Positions 1 through 6,296 are shown, numbered from the stretch's first letter. The stretch is DNA of 12,038 nt from Halobacteriales archaeon SW_10_68_16 (GCA_003023485.1 PXSG01000085.1:1-12038); one strand, 5' to 3'. Notes: generated by a model not told the origin, from the sequence alone. Program-made: numbers and translations.

Positions 1-437
1 GGGCCCGCCTCGCCGCGACCGTTGCGGGACCAGTCGACGACAACCGCCGGCGCCCCGGACGCGAGCACGCGGGCGAGTTCGGCCATCGCCGCGTCGGTGG
101 TGCTCTCGTGGAACGTCATCGTCGAGACGGCGCCGTCCAGCGAGTCCTCGCGGTAGGGGAGCGCGTCGGCCGCTGCGGTCTCCAGGGCGACGCTGTCAGG
201 CACGCCCCTGTCGCGGTAATGGTCGTGCATCGCGGGCTGGAGGTCGAGCGCGTGCAGGCGACCCACGAACGGCGCGAGTTCGTCGGTGTAGAAGCCGATG
301 CCGCTGCCGATGTCGAGGATTTCGGCGTCAGCCTCGCGGGGGAGCGGTTCCAGCAGTTCCTCCCGCGAACAGAACCGAAACCGCTCGGCCCCGGTGAGGC
401 GCTCGACGTTCTCCGGATCGAAGGTGTGAAATCCCAT
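1..437 (-). CDS. Class I SAM-dependent methyltransferase, C-terminus cut by window edge
   Basis: Reading down from ATG 437, 145 codons are open to the window edge. This is the N-terminal part of a Rossmann-fold methyltransferase that would transfer a methyl group from S-adenosylmethionine; the substrate is unknown. Motif I, the SAM-binding glycine loop, is LDIGSGIGFY at residues 41-50. The acidic residue after strand 2 lies in LHALDLQ (61-67). DALPY (91-95) and the STMTFHE stretch (105-111) match motifs II/III of UbiE-like enzymes, and AVVVDWS (131-137) is a later strand. The start is fixed by a GGAGG site six nt upstream. It lies 43 nt downstream of dph2 on the same strand, so co-transcription is likely. 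It is not the diphthine synthase of the diphthamide pathway, which belongs to a different (class III) methyltransferase fold. Confidence 0.88.
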   Translation of the reverse strand, partial: MGFHTFDPENVERLTGAERFRFCSREELLEPLPREADAEILDIGSGIGFYTDELAPFVGRLHALDLQPAMHDHYRDRGVPDSVALETAAADALPYREDSLDGAVSTMTFHESTTDAAMAELARVLASGAPAVVVDWSRNGRGEAG

Positions 438-443
438 CTACAG

Positions 444-448
444 CCTCC
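444..448 (-). promoter_or_regulatory. Shine-Dalgarno site of the methyltransferase gene
   Basis: On the minus strand GGAGG stands six nt before ATG 437. It is the best-placed ribosome binding site in the window, where most other genes look leaderless. That fits translation from an internal position of a dph2-methyltransferase mRNA. A weak TATA-like stretch at 461-468 leaves a separate leaderless promoter possible. Confidence 0.6.
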
Positions 449-480
449 GGGGTTTCCGCGAATGATTCACGAGCGACATC

Positions 481-1533
481 TCACCACGTCCCGTGGAACC
501 TATCGAAGGAGAGGTCCTCCAGTGGCTTGTTCCCGACGGCGATCTCGTACTCGCCCGGCGTGAGCATGGGTGCGTCGAACTGCGGGCCGTCGTCGGTCGT
601 GATCCGCGGACAGCCCGTGTTCACGTAGGCGTCGAGCCCGAAGTTGCGCAGGCGGTCCGGCGTGACCTCGTCCATCGTGATGAGGTAGGCGTCGTCGTTG
701 TCCGCGACGATTTCCTGGGCCCGTTCCCAGCGCCCCTGGCCGATCTTCGTACAGTAGATGATGCCCCACTCGTCGGCGTCCATGGCCTTGTGGACGGTCG
801 CGTAGCGCTGCTTGAGGAACTGCTCGGCGTCGGCGACGGTCACGACGTTGTTGACGGGGTCGGCGATGACGACGTGTTTCTCGCGGTGTTCCATCGCGAG
901 CCCCAGCGGGTGGAACTTCCCGCCGCCGACGTACAGCACCTGGTCGGCCCCCACATCTGCGGAGGCGTAGTTACACCCCAGGACCTGTCCCTCGTGGGTG
1001 AGCCGTTCGTCACCACGACGGGTGTGGACCTCGTAACCCCTGTCCTCGAGCATGGTCCGCATCTCGTCGAACTTGTTCATGTGCTGGGCCGTCGTCACGA
1101 GGCCGACGTCCGGGTCCGCCGCGGGCGAGGCCAGTTCTTCCTCGATGGCACGCTCGACGATGGGCGCGACATCGACGTTCGAGAAGAGGGGCACGTAGAT
1201 GATACCCTCCGATTCCTTCATCGGGGAGTGACCGAAGTGGACGAAGACGTCCGTCCGGCGCATCAGTTCGGTATCGAGGTCGCAGGCGCCATAGCAGGGC
1301 TGGCCGGAGATGAGCACCGTCACGTCGGGCAGCAGTTCACGGAGGTCGTCCGCGACTGCGGGCCCGCGACGTTTGAGTCCCTCCGGGAACTGTAGCCCCA
1401 CCGAGTCGGCGTCCTGTTTCTCGACCGCCGAGACCACCCGGTCGAGTTCGTAGTCCCACTCCCGGTCGTGTTTGAGGGCCATGCCCGTGTTCCGGAGGTC
1501 CCCCTCGGACCGGCCCGTCGAATCCTGGCTCAT
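481..1533 (-). CDS. dph2: Dph2, 2-(3-amino-3-carboxypropyl)histidine synthase (diphthamide biosynthesis)
   Basis: This 350-residue protein matches archaeal Dph2, a homodimeric [4Fe-4S] radical enzyme. It cleaves S-adenosylmethionine and moves its 3-amino-3-carboxypropyl group onto a histidine of elongation factor 2, the first step of diphthamide synthesis. Three cysteines expected to bind the cluster are visible: C84 in YGACD, C187 in LGCNYA and C308 in NTGCPRI. Their spacing (103 and 121 residues) is close to that of the Pyrococcus enzyme as I recall it (59, 163, 287). Other family signatures are LQFPEGLK (47-54) and YVGGGKFHPLG (201-211). The first 25 residues are a polar extension. ATG 1533 is supported by a TATA box 27 nt upstream. 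The gene is divergent from the YlbF-family gene and precedes the methyltransferase gene. It looks intact. Confidence 0.96.
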   Translation of the reverse strand: MSQDSTGRSEGDLRNTGMALKHDREWDYELDRVVSAVEKQDADSVGLQFPEGLKRRGPAVADDLRELLPDVTVLISGQPCYGACDLDTELMRRTDVFVHFGHSPMKESEGIIYVPLFSNVDVAPIVERAIEEELASPAADPDVGLVTTAQHMNKFDEMRTMLEDRGYEVHTRRGDERLTHEGQVLGCNYASADVGADQVLYVGGGKFHPLGLAMEHREKHVVIADPVNNVVTVADAEQFLKQRYATVHKAMDADEWGIIYCTKIGQGRWERAQEIVADNDDAYLITMDEVTPDRLRNFGLDAYVNTGCPRITTDDGPQFDAPMLTPGEYEIAVGNKPLEDLSFDRFHGTW

Positions 1534-1557
1534 TACCCCTTCGTACCCGCCGGGAGC

Positions 1558-1563
1558 GTATAA
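1558..1563 (-). promoter_or_regulatory. TATA box of dph2
   Basis: TTATAC on the minus strand is centred about 27 nt before ATG 1533, which predicts transcription starting at or next to the start codon (leaderless mRNA). Confidence 0.6.
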
Positions 1564-1586
1564 CGACGGCGTTCTGCCACCGGCAG

Positions 1587-1594
1587 TTCTTTAG
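1587..1594 (+). promoter_or_regulatory. TATA box of the YlbF-family gene
   Basis: TTCTTTAG is centred about 28 nt before ATG 1619. With the dph2 TATA box it forms a compact divergent promoter pair in the 85-bp gap. Confidence 0.5.
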
Positions 1595-1618
1595 GCCGGG
1601 ATTCCTAAGGGTAGGTCG

Positions 1619-2014
1619 ATGAGTATCGAGACAGACGCCGCGAGGGAGGTCGACGACACCGTCGAGGACATCGCCCGGTCGCTGGGCGAGGCCATCACGG
1701 AACTGCCCGAGTACCAGCGCTTCCGTGAAGCCAAGGCGGACGTCGAGGCCGACGACCAGGCCCAGGAGAAGATCCAGGAGTTCGAGGAGATCCGCGAGGA
1801 CTTCATGCTCGCCCGACAGACGGGTCAGGCAACACAGGAGGACCTGCGCGAACTGCAGGAAGCACAGGAAGAACTGCACGACATCCCGACGATGAGCGAC
1901 TTCCTGCAGGCACAGAACGACCTCGAACTCCGTTTGCAGGAACTGAACGAACTCGTCAGCGAACCGCTCGCGGTCGACTTCGGCGAGAAGGCCGGCGGCT
2001 GCTGTCAGGACTGA
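1619..2014 (+). CDS. YlbF/YmcA-family helical protein with C-terminal Cys-Cys
   Basis: This 131-residue, almost entirely helical acidic protein resembles the YlbF/YmcA (Com_YlbF) family. Residues 1-40 form a first helical stretch with the family-like ELPEYQRFREAK segment (28-39). Residues 41-115 form long amphipathic helices containing QEKIQEFEEIRE and LHDIPTMSDF. The protein ends FGEKAGGCCQD, so adjacent cysteines lie three and four residues from the C-terminus. In Bacillus, YlbF and YmcA with YaaT form the Ric complex, which affects RNA processing and carries iron-sulfur clusters. Whether the archaeal protein does anything similar is not known to me. It is transcribed alone from a leaderless promoter, 48 nt ahead of a gene that has its own TATA box. 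Confidence 0.85.
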   Translation: MSIETDAAREVDDTVEDIARSLGEAITELPEYQRFREAKADVEADDQAQEKIQEFEEIREDFMLARQTGQATQEDLRELQEAQEELHDIPTMSDFLQAQNDLELRLQELNELVSEPLAVDFGEKAGGCCQD

Positions 2015-2033
2015 AAGGCCGCTTTTCGAAACG

Positions 2034-2040
2034 TCTTAAC
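2034..2040 (+). promoter_or_regulatory. TATA-like element of the UlaG-like gene
   Basis: TCTTAAC is centred 26 nt before ATG 2063 and lies in the 48-bp gap after the YlbF-family gene. It suggests a separate leaderless transcript. Confidence 0.5.
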
Positions 2041-2062
2041 CCCGGCCCCCGCAGGACCTCCC

Positions 2063-2893
2063 ATGGAGGTCCACTCCGACTGGGGCGACTGGCTGCCCCG
2101 GGCGATCGAATCTGCGAACCCGGACGGCCTCGCGGCCTGGTATCTCGGCTGCAACGGGTTCGTGCTGAAAAGCGCCGGCGGGACGACCGTCTTCATCGAC
2201 CCGTACTTCGGGACGGGCGACCCGCCACGGACGGTGCGGATGGTCCCGGTCCCGATGGATCCGGCGGACATCGCCGAGGCCGATGCCGTCTTTGCGACTC
2301 ACGAACACACCGACCACGTCCACGGACCCAGCCAGGCACCCATCGTCGCCAACACCGGCGCGGACTTCTACGCGCCCGATGCCTCACTCGATGTCGTCCG
2401 CGAGGAAGCGTGGCGCGAGCGCTGGGACGTCGACCCCGGCGGGATCGAACGCGTCGACGAGGGTGACGCCGTCCGCGTCGGGGACCTGACCGTCCACGTC
2501 GAACCGGCCGACGACCCCGACGCCGAACACCCCGTCTCCTACGTCGTCGAACACCAGTCCGGAACCTTCTACCACGCCGGTGACGCCCGGGCGGGCGGGT
2601 TCGGGGACATCGGCGAGGCCTACGACATCGACGTCGGCGCCGTCGCCTTTGGCACCGTCGGGATGGTCCTCGACAGCGACACCCGCGAACCCGAGCGGAC
2701 GCGGTGGTACAACGACGAGAACATGGCCATCGAGGCAGCGAACGAACTCCGACTGGACCGGCTGGTCCCGACCCACTGGGACATGTGGCGCGGCCTCACG
2801 GCAGACCCGACCGCGCTGCATCACCACGCGAGCAGCTTCGAGTATCCGGAGGAACTCGAGATACTCCGGATCGGCGACCGTCTGAGCGTCTAG
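2063..2893 (+). CDS. UlaG-like metallo-beta-lactamase-fold hydrolase
   Basis: This 276-residue soluble protein has the metallo-beta-lactamase fold of the UlaG (L-ascorbate-6-phosphate lactonase-like) group. The metal site is complete: the HxHxDH motif THEHTDHVHG gives H80, H82, D84 and H85; HAGD gives H171 and D174; and THWDMW gives H238. The N-terminal strands WYLGCNGFVLKS (26-37) and VFIDPYFG (43-50) and the C-terminal PTHWDMWRG are typical of UlaG-like proteins. These bind two Mn or Zn ions and hydrolyse lactones or phosphoesters. The substrate cannot be told from sequence, and I see no ascorbate or sugar-phosphate genes nearby. A leaderless promoter supports ATG 2063. The gene appears intact. 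Confidence 0.9.
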   Translation: MEVHSDWGDWLPRAIESANPDGLAAWYLGCNGFVLKSAGGTTVFIDPYFGTGDPPRTVRMVPVPMDPADIAEADAVFATHEHTDHVHGPSQAPIVANTGADFYAPDASLDVVREEAWRERWDVDPGGIERVDEGDAVRVGDLTVHVEPADDPDAEHPVSYVVEHQSGTFYHAGDARAGGFGDIGEAYDIDVGAVAFGTVGMVLDSDTREPERTRWYNDENMAIEAANELRLDRLVPTHWDMWRGLTADPTALHHHASSFEYPEELEILRIGDRLSV

Positions 2894-2943
2894 GCGTCTC
2901 CGGACGTCGAGAACGGGAGTCCCGGCATCTGACAGTACGTAGA

Positions 2944-2950
2944 TTTAATA
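2944..2950 (+). promoter_or_regulatory. TATA box of the coiled-coil protein gene
   Basis: TTTAATA is a strong archaeal TATA box centred 29 nt before ATG 2976. An out-of-frame ATG at 2972 precedes the real start by four nt. Confidence 0.65.
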
Positions 2951-2975
2951 TCTTCGATTCACGAACACGTGATGC

Positions 2976-4007
2976 ATGAGCGACTCACAGGCATACGAGG
3001 AGGTGGAGGTTACCGCGGACGGGATCACCGTCACCAAGCGGTTCGAGGAAGACGAGTTCCCGGTCCCTGCGATTGCCTTCGAGTTCGTTTCGGGGAGATC
3101 GGAACCGGTTCGGGTACGCCTCTCGGACCGAGTCCCGGAGAGGATCGCGGTGGAAGATCTGGGGTTTCACCCGGAGTACGGGAGCGAGTACTGGGAAGTC
3201 GAAGAGGACAGGATCCGCTTCGAGCGCGAGATCGAGGCGGGAGCAGAGTACACGACGGTCTACGGCATCCGTGCGACTGGCGCCGAGGACGTCGCGCAGT
3301 TCCTGGGCGAACCGACCATCGAGGCGGTCGATCAGCCCCTCGAGGGGGCCGACGAGGAGGACGTCATCCCCGACAACGACGACGTCGTACGGGACGCCAT
3401 CGCGGGCGACGGCGAAATCCCCGGCCTGGAAGACGAGGAAGAGGATATCGGGACGCTCGATCTGACGGACCCGACCCGCGAGGACGACGCCGAGGCGGCC
3501 GAGACGGGGGCGGCCGAGAACCTCGACGGCATCGTGGCGGCTATCGCCGACGAGATCAGGTCCGAGAACGTCGAGACGGAGGACCTCCGATTGCTCGGGC
3601 GTGCGATCGACCACGTGGTCGAGGACGAGGCGGACGGGTCCACGGACGCCCGGATCGAGAAACTCCAGTCCGACATCGCGGACCTCCGCGCGTACACGGA
3701 TGCGCTGGAGGAGTTCCTCGACGAGGAGGGGACGGCACAGCAGCTCATCGGGGACTTCGAGGCGCAACTGGAGACGTTCGACGACCGCCTCGCCGACATC
3801 GAGTCCAAGGCCGGGACGGTCGACGATCTCGAGTCCCGGCTCGACGACCTCGAATCGTCGGTCGGTGATCTGGAGGATTCCCTGGCGGAGGTCCGCGATG
3901 TCGCCGAGTCCGACGACGACGTCCGCGAACGCGTCGAGGACATGGAGTCAGACATCGAAGACCTCCGGGAGTGGCAAGAACAGATCAAGAAGACGTTCGG
4001 CGGGTAG
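2976..4007 (+). CDS. Acidic coiled-coil protein of unknown function
   Basis: This 343-residue, very acidic cytoplasmic protein has no signal peptide or membrane segment, and I cannot assign a named family with certainty. Residues 8-115 read as a beta-rich domain with alternating strands: VEVTADGITVTKRF, IAFEFVSG, VRVRLSDRVPERIAV, and a Tyr/Trp-rich YGSEYWEVE. Residues 120-180 are a disordered Asp/Glu-rich linker. Residues 181-215 are helical (LDGIVAAIADEIRSENV). Residues 222-340 form a long coiled coil with heptads such as LESRLDDLESSVGDLEDSL. A beta domain on a coiled-coil stalk suggests a scaffold or adaptor role, but that is inference. The gene starts from its own promoter. Its last 23 nt overlap, on the opposite strand, the 3' end of the recombinase gene, and the left inverted repeat begins three nt after its stop. 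Confidence 0.85.
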   Translation: MSDSQAYEEVEVTADGITVTKRFEEDEFPVPAIAFEFVSGRSEPVRVRLSDRVPERIAVEDLGFHPEYGSEYWEVEEDRIRFEREIEAGAEYTTVYGIRATGAEDVAQFLGEPTIEAVDQPLEGADEEDVIPDNDDVVRDAIAGDGEIPGLEDEEEDIGTLDLTDPTREDDAEAAETGAAENLDGIVAAIADEIRSENVETEDLRLLGRAIDHVVEDEADGSTDARIEKLQSDIADLRAYTDALEEFLDEEGTAQQLIGDFEAQLETFDDRLADIESKAGTVDDLESRLDDLESSVGDLEDSLAEVRDVAESDDDVRERVEDMESDIEDLREWQEQIKKTFGG

Positions 4008-5046
4008 GCCCGGATTTTGATGTAGCACCATACGGTTTAAGGGAATAGATGTTCGCCTCGTAGACCTCCCGGACGCGGTCGCCCCAGTCGTGAGTGTAGG
4101 TGTCGATAACGTCCTGTGCGACGTCACCGCGCAGGTACTTGACGACGCCCCGGTCGCCCGTCCGGTCCCGCAGGTGGGTGGTGAAGAAGTGTCTGCAGTA
4201 GTGGGGCGTGACGTTCTCCTCCGGACCGCCGCCCTCGCGGTACCAGCCGGCCTCGCGGGCGTGTTTTGCCACGAGGTGATGGACCATGTCGGGGGTTAGC
4301 CGCTTTCCCCACTCGTCTGTCGTGCTGACGAACAGCGGGTCGGCGTCCGATACCGGGTCCGGACGGACGGCCAGCCACCGGCACAGCACCCAGGCCAGTT
4401 CCTCGTCGACCGGAATGGTGGTCGCCCGCTTGCGTTTGTTCGACGCCGTCCGGACCTCGCCGTTGGAGGGTTCGCCGGCAGCAGGGCCGTCGTCGACGAA
4501 CAGCGAGTCGGGCCTGCCGTCGAGACGTGCCCGCGGTGCTCCCTCGTCCGGGCTCCCCGGTAGTGCCAGGTCCCGGCGGTCGAGGTTGCACAGTTCGCCC
4601 GCCCGCACACCCGTCTTGAGCAGCGTCACCACGACTGCCTGCTCCAGTGGATGGCCGATGTCCTGGACGAACGACCGCATCTGGGGGATCGAGATGTCCC
4701 GACGGGCCGGGTCCTTGGCGATCGACTCGTCGATCTCCTCCAGGACGAGTGCCATCGGGTTCTCCTCGAAGGCACCGACGCGGGTCATGTAGTCGTAGAA
4801 GCGGTGGAGATAGGAGGCGTACGTCGCGACGGTGCTGTCCGCGACCGATCCCCGGAGACCGTGCACGTACGCCATGCAGTCCCTGTGGTTGGCTTCTGCG
4901 AGCGTGAGATCCCGTGACGCCAGGTACGACCTGAAGTCCGTCAGGACGCGCTCGTAGGCCTCCCGCGTCCGTTCGGTCTTGCCCTGGTAGGTGATGTCGT
5001 CGAGGAAGTACTCCAGGTAATCTTCGGTGGCGTCGGCGTCACTCAT
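3985..5046 (-). CDS. Tyrosine recombinase/integrase (XerC/D-like, haloarchaeal)
   Basis: This 353-residue site-specific recombinase cuts and rejoins DNA through a tyrosine. The N-terminal SAM-like core-binding domain is roughly residues 8-105, including the RTREAYERVLTDFRSYL helix and TYASYLHRFYDYM. The catalytic domain has R148 in TGVRAGEL, a likely hairpin lysine (K204 or K206 in NKRKR), the HxxR box as H282 and R285 in PHYCRHFF, and the nucleophile Y317 in DTYTH. The usual LGH histidine is not evident; LRGD is found there instead. Residues 336-345 (KPYGATSKSG) are encoded inside the left inverted repeat. The gene starts within the end of the DUF5805-like gene (8-nt overlap), so the two are translationally coupled. 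Its stop lies inside the coiled-coil gene. No tRNA gene is adjacent. Virus, provirus or small mobile cassette origins are all possible. Confidence 0.92.
   Translation of the reverse strand: MSDADATEDYLEYFLDDITYQGKTERTREAYERVLTDFRSYLASRDLTLAEANHRDCMAYVHGLRGSVADSTVATYASYLHRFYDYMTRVGAFEENPMALVLEEIDESIAKDPARRDISIPQMRSFVQDIGHPLEQAVVVTLLKTGVRAGELCNLDRRDLALPGSPDEGAPRARLDGRPDSLFVDDGPAAGEPSNGEVRTASNKRKRATTIPVDEELAWVLCRWLAVRPDPVSDADPLFVSTTDEWGKRLTPDMVHHLVAKHAREAGWYREGGGPEENVTPHYCRHFFTTHLRDRTGDRGVVKYLRGDVAQDVIDTYTHDWGDRVREVYEANIYSLKPYGATSKSGPTRRTSS
4010..4039. repeat. Left 30-bp inverted repeat (IR-L), inside the 3' end of the recombinase gene
   Basis: Read on the minus strand, this starts TAAACCGTATG and ends GCTACATCAAAATCCGG. 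It matches 6297-6326 on the plus strand at 28 of 30 positions, with the two mismatches adjacent (GT here, TC there). Similarity stops abruptly on both sides, so this looks like a recombination site or terminal repeat rather than a decayed gene copy. Confidence 0.85.
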
Positions 5047-5446
5047 CGAGCGTGTACCCCCCGTTGCGCGGGCTGTGGCGAATTTCGCCCGCCGATTGTA
5101 GTTCCTGCAGGGTCTCCTCGAGGCGCTGTTCGACGTCCTCCGTCGCCGCTGCGAGCAGCTCCTCCCACGAGTGATACTCGTCGACCGCGAGCGTCTCGCG
5201 TACCAGCGAATTCATATCCTCGGGCGTGCTCTCATCGGTCGGGTCCACGTCGTGCCCGACAAACTCCTCGGTCGGTGGGCCCGTGCCCTCGAATCCGCGC
5301 CGACCCGCCTGGACCATGGTCCGCACGAACTCGCTGCGGCTCATACCGAGGTCGTCGGCGTGGTCGTCCCACTCCTCGCGCTGGTAGCTCGGTACGTACG
5401 TCTTCACGGGCGCCTGTGATGTCGACTCGTCCGAATCGGCCATCAT
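5039..5446 (-). CDS. DUF5805-like ribbon-helix-helix regulator, partner of the recombinase
   Basis: This is a 135-residue DNA-binding protein. Residues 14-50 read as a ribbon-helix-helix: strand VKTYVPSY, helix EEWDDHADDLG, then MSRSEFVRTMVQAGRRG. Residues 55-78 are a linker. Residues 79-135 look like a winged-helix-type module (LVRETLAVDEYHSWEELL, then a second helix, then IRHSPRNGGYTL). The order and length match the haloarchaeal DUF5805 family, often found beside integrases as I remember it. It is the first gene of the recombinase operon and overlaps that gene by 8 nt. It is the obvious candidate to bind the palindromes at 5491-5603, either as an autoregulator or as a directionality factor. 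Two ATG codons start the frame; the one at 5446 sits 27 nt from the TATA-like element. Confidence 0.82.
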   Translation of the reverse strand: MMADSDESTSQAPVKTYVPSYQREEWDDHADDLGMSRSEFVRTMVQAGRRGFEGTGPPTEEFVGHDVDPTDESTPEDMNSLVRETLAVDEYHSWEELLAAATEDVEQRLEETLQELQSAGEIRHSPRNGGYTLDE

Positions 5447-5468
5447 ATCCCCGATTGGACGCCTGGCT

Positions 5469-5477
5469 AATCAAAGT
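5469..5477 (-). promoter_or_regulatory. TATA-like element of the DUF5805-recombinase operon
   Basis: CTTTGATTA on the minus strand is centred 27 nt before ATG 5446. Palindrome O1 lies about 15 nt further upstream, where an activator or a TFB-blocking repressor could act. Confidence 0.5.
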
Positions 5478-5490
5478 ATTCCCAAGCTTG

Positions 5491-5510
5491 CGTCTAAGAG
5501 CCCTTAGACG
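5491..5510. promoter_or_regulatory. Palindrome O1 upstream of the recombinase operon
   Basis: CGTCTAAG and CTTAGACG form perfect 8-bp arms around a 4-nt spacer (5499-5502). The right arm is the start of the 18-bp direct repeat TTAGACGTGAATATAGTA (5504-5521), which recurs at 5586-5603. It lies in an AT-rich island that contrasts with the GC-rich surroundings. A binding site for the dimeric DUF5805-like protein is the likeliest role. Confidence 0.65.
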
Positions 5511-5564
5511 TGAATATAGTACCCTCATATTTGACTCCCTCTCCCGATGTCGGATTAAAGGGGT

Positions 5565-5601
5565 CTATATTTACATCTAAACTATTTAGACGTGAATATA
5601 G
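5565..5601. promoter_or_regulatory. Palindrome O2, same motif as O1
   Basis: Arms of 17 bp (5565-5581 and 5585-5601) match at 15 of 17 positions around the trinucleotide CTA. The right arm belongs to the second copy of the 18-bp direct repeat. The left arm is a third, inverted, degenerate copy (TTAGATGTAAATATAG read on the minus strand). A 12-bp perfect palindrome, ATCAAATTTGAT, follows at 5603-5614. O1 and O2 centres are about 82 bp apart. Confidence 0.65.
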
Positions 5602-5744
5602 TATCAAATTTGATCTCGACTCGATTCTCACGCTCGAAGAGCCGTTTCCTGGAGAGTCAGTCTCCTTCCGTCGCGAACCCCTGAGTCACAATGCGAGAAT
5701 CCGGGTGGACGGTGCTTTTATAAAGACCGTCGGCGCGGGCGAGG

Positions 5745-5938
5745 TCAGTGAGACCGCAACGAGTAGAACAGCATCGCGAGTCCGGCCGCGATCAGCACAC
5801 CTTGGACGGTGTGGAGGGCGAGTAGTTCCCGGCCGGGCAATTCGTAGCTCTGCCGGATGCCCAGTTCGTAGATGATGTCCGCCACGCCACCGACCGTGAT
5901 GAGACCGAATCCGACCGTCGCCGTGCCGAACGACTGGG
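5745..5938 (-). pseudogene. C-terminal fragment of a small membrane protein
   Basis: The minus-strand frame ending at TGA 5747-5745 encodes a plausible tail with two membrane helices. The first is around GFGLITVGGVADIIYELG and the second around LHTVQGVLIAAGLAMLFYSL, with the loop RQSYELPGRELLA between them. Upstream the frame turns into low-quality sequence and meets a stop near 5996, with no ATG and no well-placed GTG. The N-terminus is therefore missing. The style resembles short multi-helix haloarchaeal membrane proteins (DUF7521-like), but this is a guess. The upstream boundary given is only where the membrane-like sequence ends. Confidence 0.55.
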
Positions 5939-5951
5939 TGTGCGAGCGCTG

Positions 5952-5970
5952 GTTTTCGGACCCCGAAAAC
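5952..5970. repeat. Short perfect hairpin
   Basis: GTTTTCGG and CCGAAAAC form 8-bp arms around ACC. It sits exactly where the membrane-protein fragment loses coding character, so it may mark an insertion or deletion boundary. No function is assigned. Confidence 0.4.
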
Positions 5971-6176
5971 GGCTCATCCGGGGCTGCGATCTGCTACTTC
6001 CGTCGGCGTCGCTGTGCTTCGCCGGAAATTGCCGGTGGCTCCGGAACCACCTTGCCGGGAGAGAGCGCCCGAACAATCGACTGACAGCGAGGCTACCCCG
6101 GGACAGTTGCGACGTGCCGAACAAGCAGTTCTCGGAGCCGATTCCACGGAGACCGGCAGAAGGGTCGGTTGACTCG

Positions 6177-6256
6177 TGCCCGGAGTCATACTCTACGTCG
6201 TCCTCCTGCTGATCGTCTTCGCCGTGACCTTCTGGATCGACTCCCTGCCGGCCTGA
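6177..6256 (+). CDS. Possible 26-residue hydrophobic peptide or gene remnant
   Basis: GTG 6177 opens 26 codons to TGA 6254-6256, with an in-frame stop two codons upstream. The product would be a single membrane helix (ILYVVLLLIVFAVTFWI) followed by DSLPA. It may be a real small membrane protein or the end of a lost gene. There is no clear promoter or ribosome binding site. Confidence 0.25.
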
Positions 6257-6296
6257 CCGACGCCTCCCGGTTTCACCTGACCGATTGCAGTCGAGA

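Larger units (their letters stand above)
5604..6296. other. Region without an intact gene; scraps only
   Basis: No frame on either strand gives a convincing complete protein. Visible pieces are a strong TATA-like TTTATAAA at 5717-5724 with no matching gene start, a headless membrane-protein tail on the minus strand (5745 to about 5938), an 8-bp-arm hairpin at 5952-5970, and a 26-codon hydrophobic frame on the plus strand (6177-6256). Between about 5940 and 6170 I see no coding signal. The stretch looks like a scar from repeated insertion and deletion. Confidence 0.6.

Noticed and set aside
2969..3868. A 299-codon plus-strand frame starting at an ATG seven nt before the coiled-coil gene start.
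   Set aside because: Its product is Arg/Gly-rich low-complexity sequence typical of an out-of-frame reading. The acidic coiled-coil frame is the one with haloarchaeal protein character.
5491..5614. CRISPR array or replication iterons.
   Set aside because: There are only two exact copies with no regular spacers and no cas or replication gene. Position and symmetry fit operators better.
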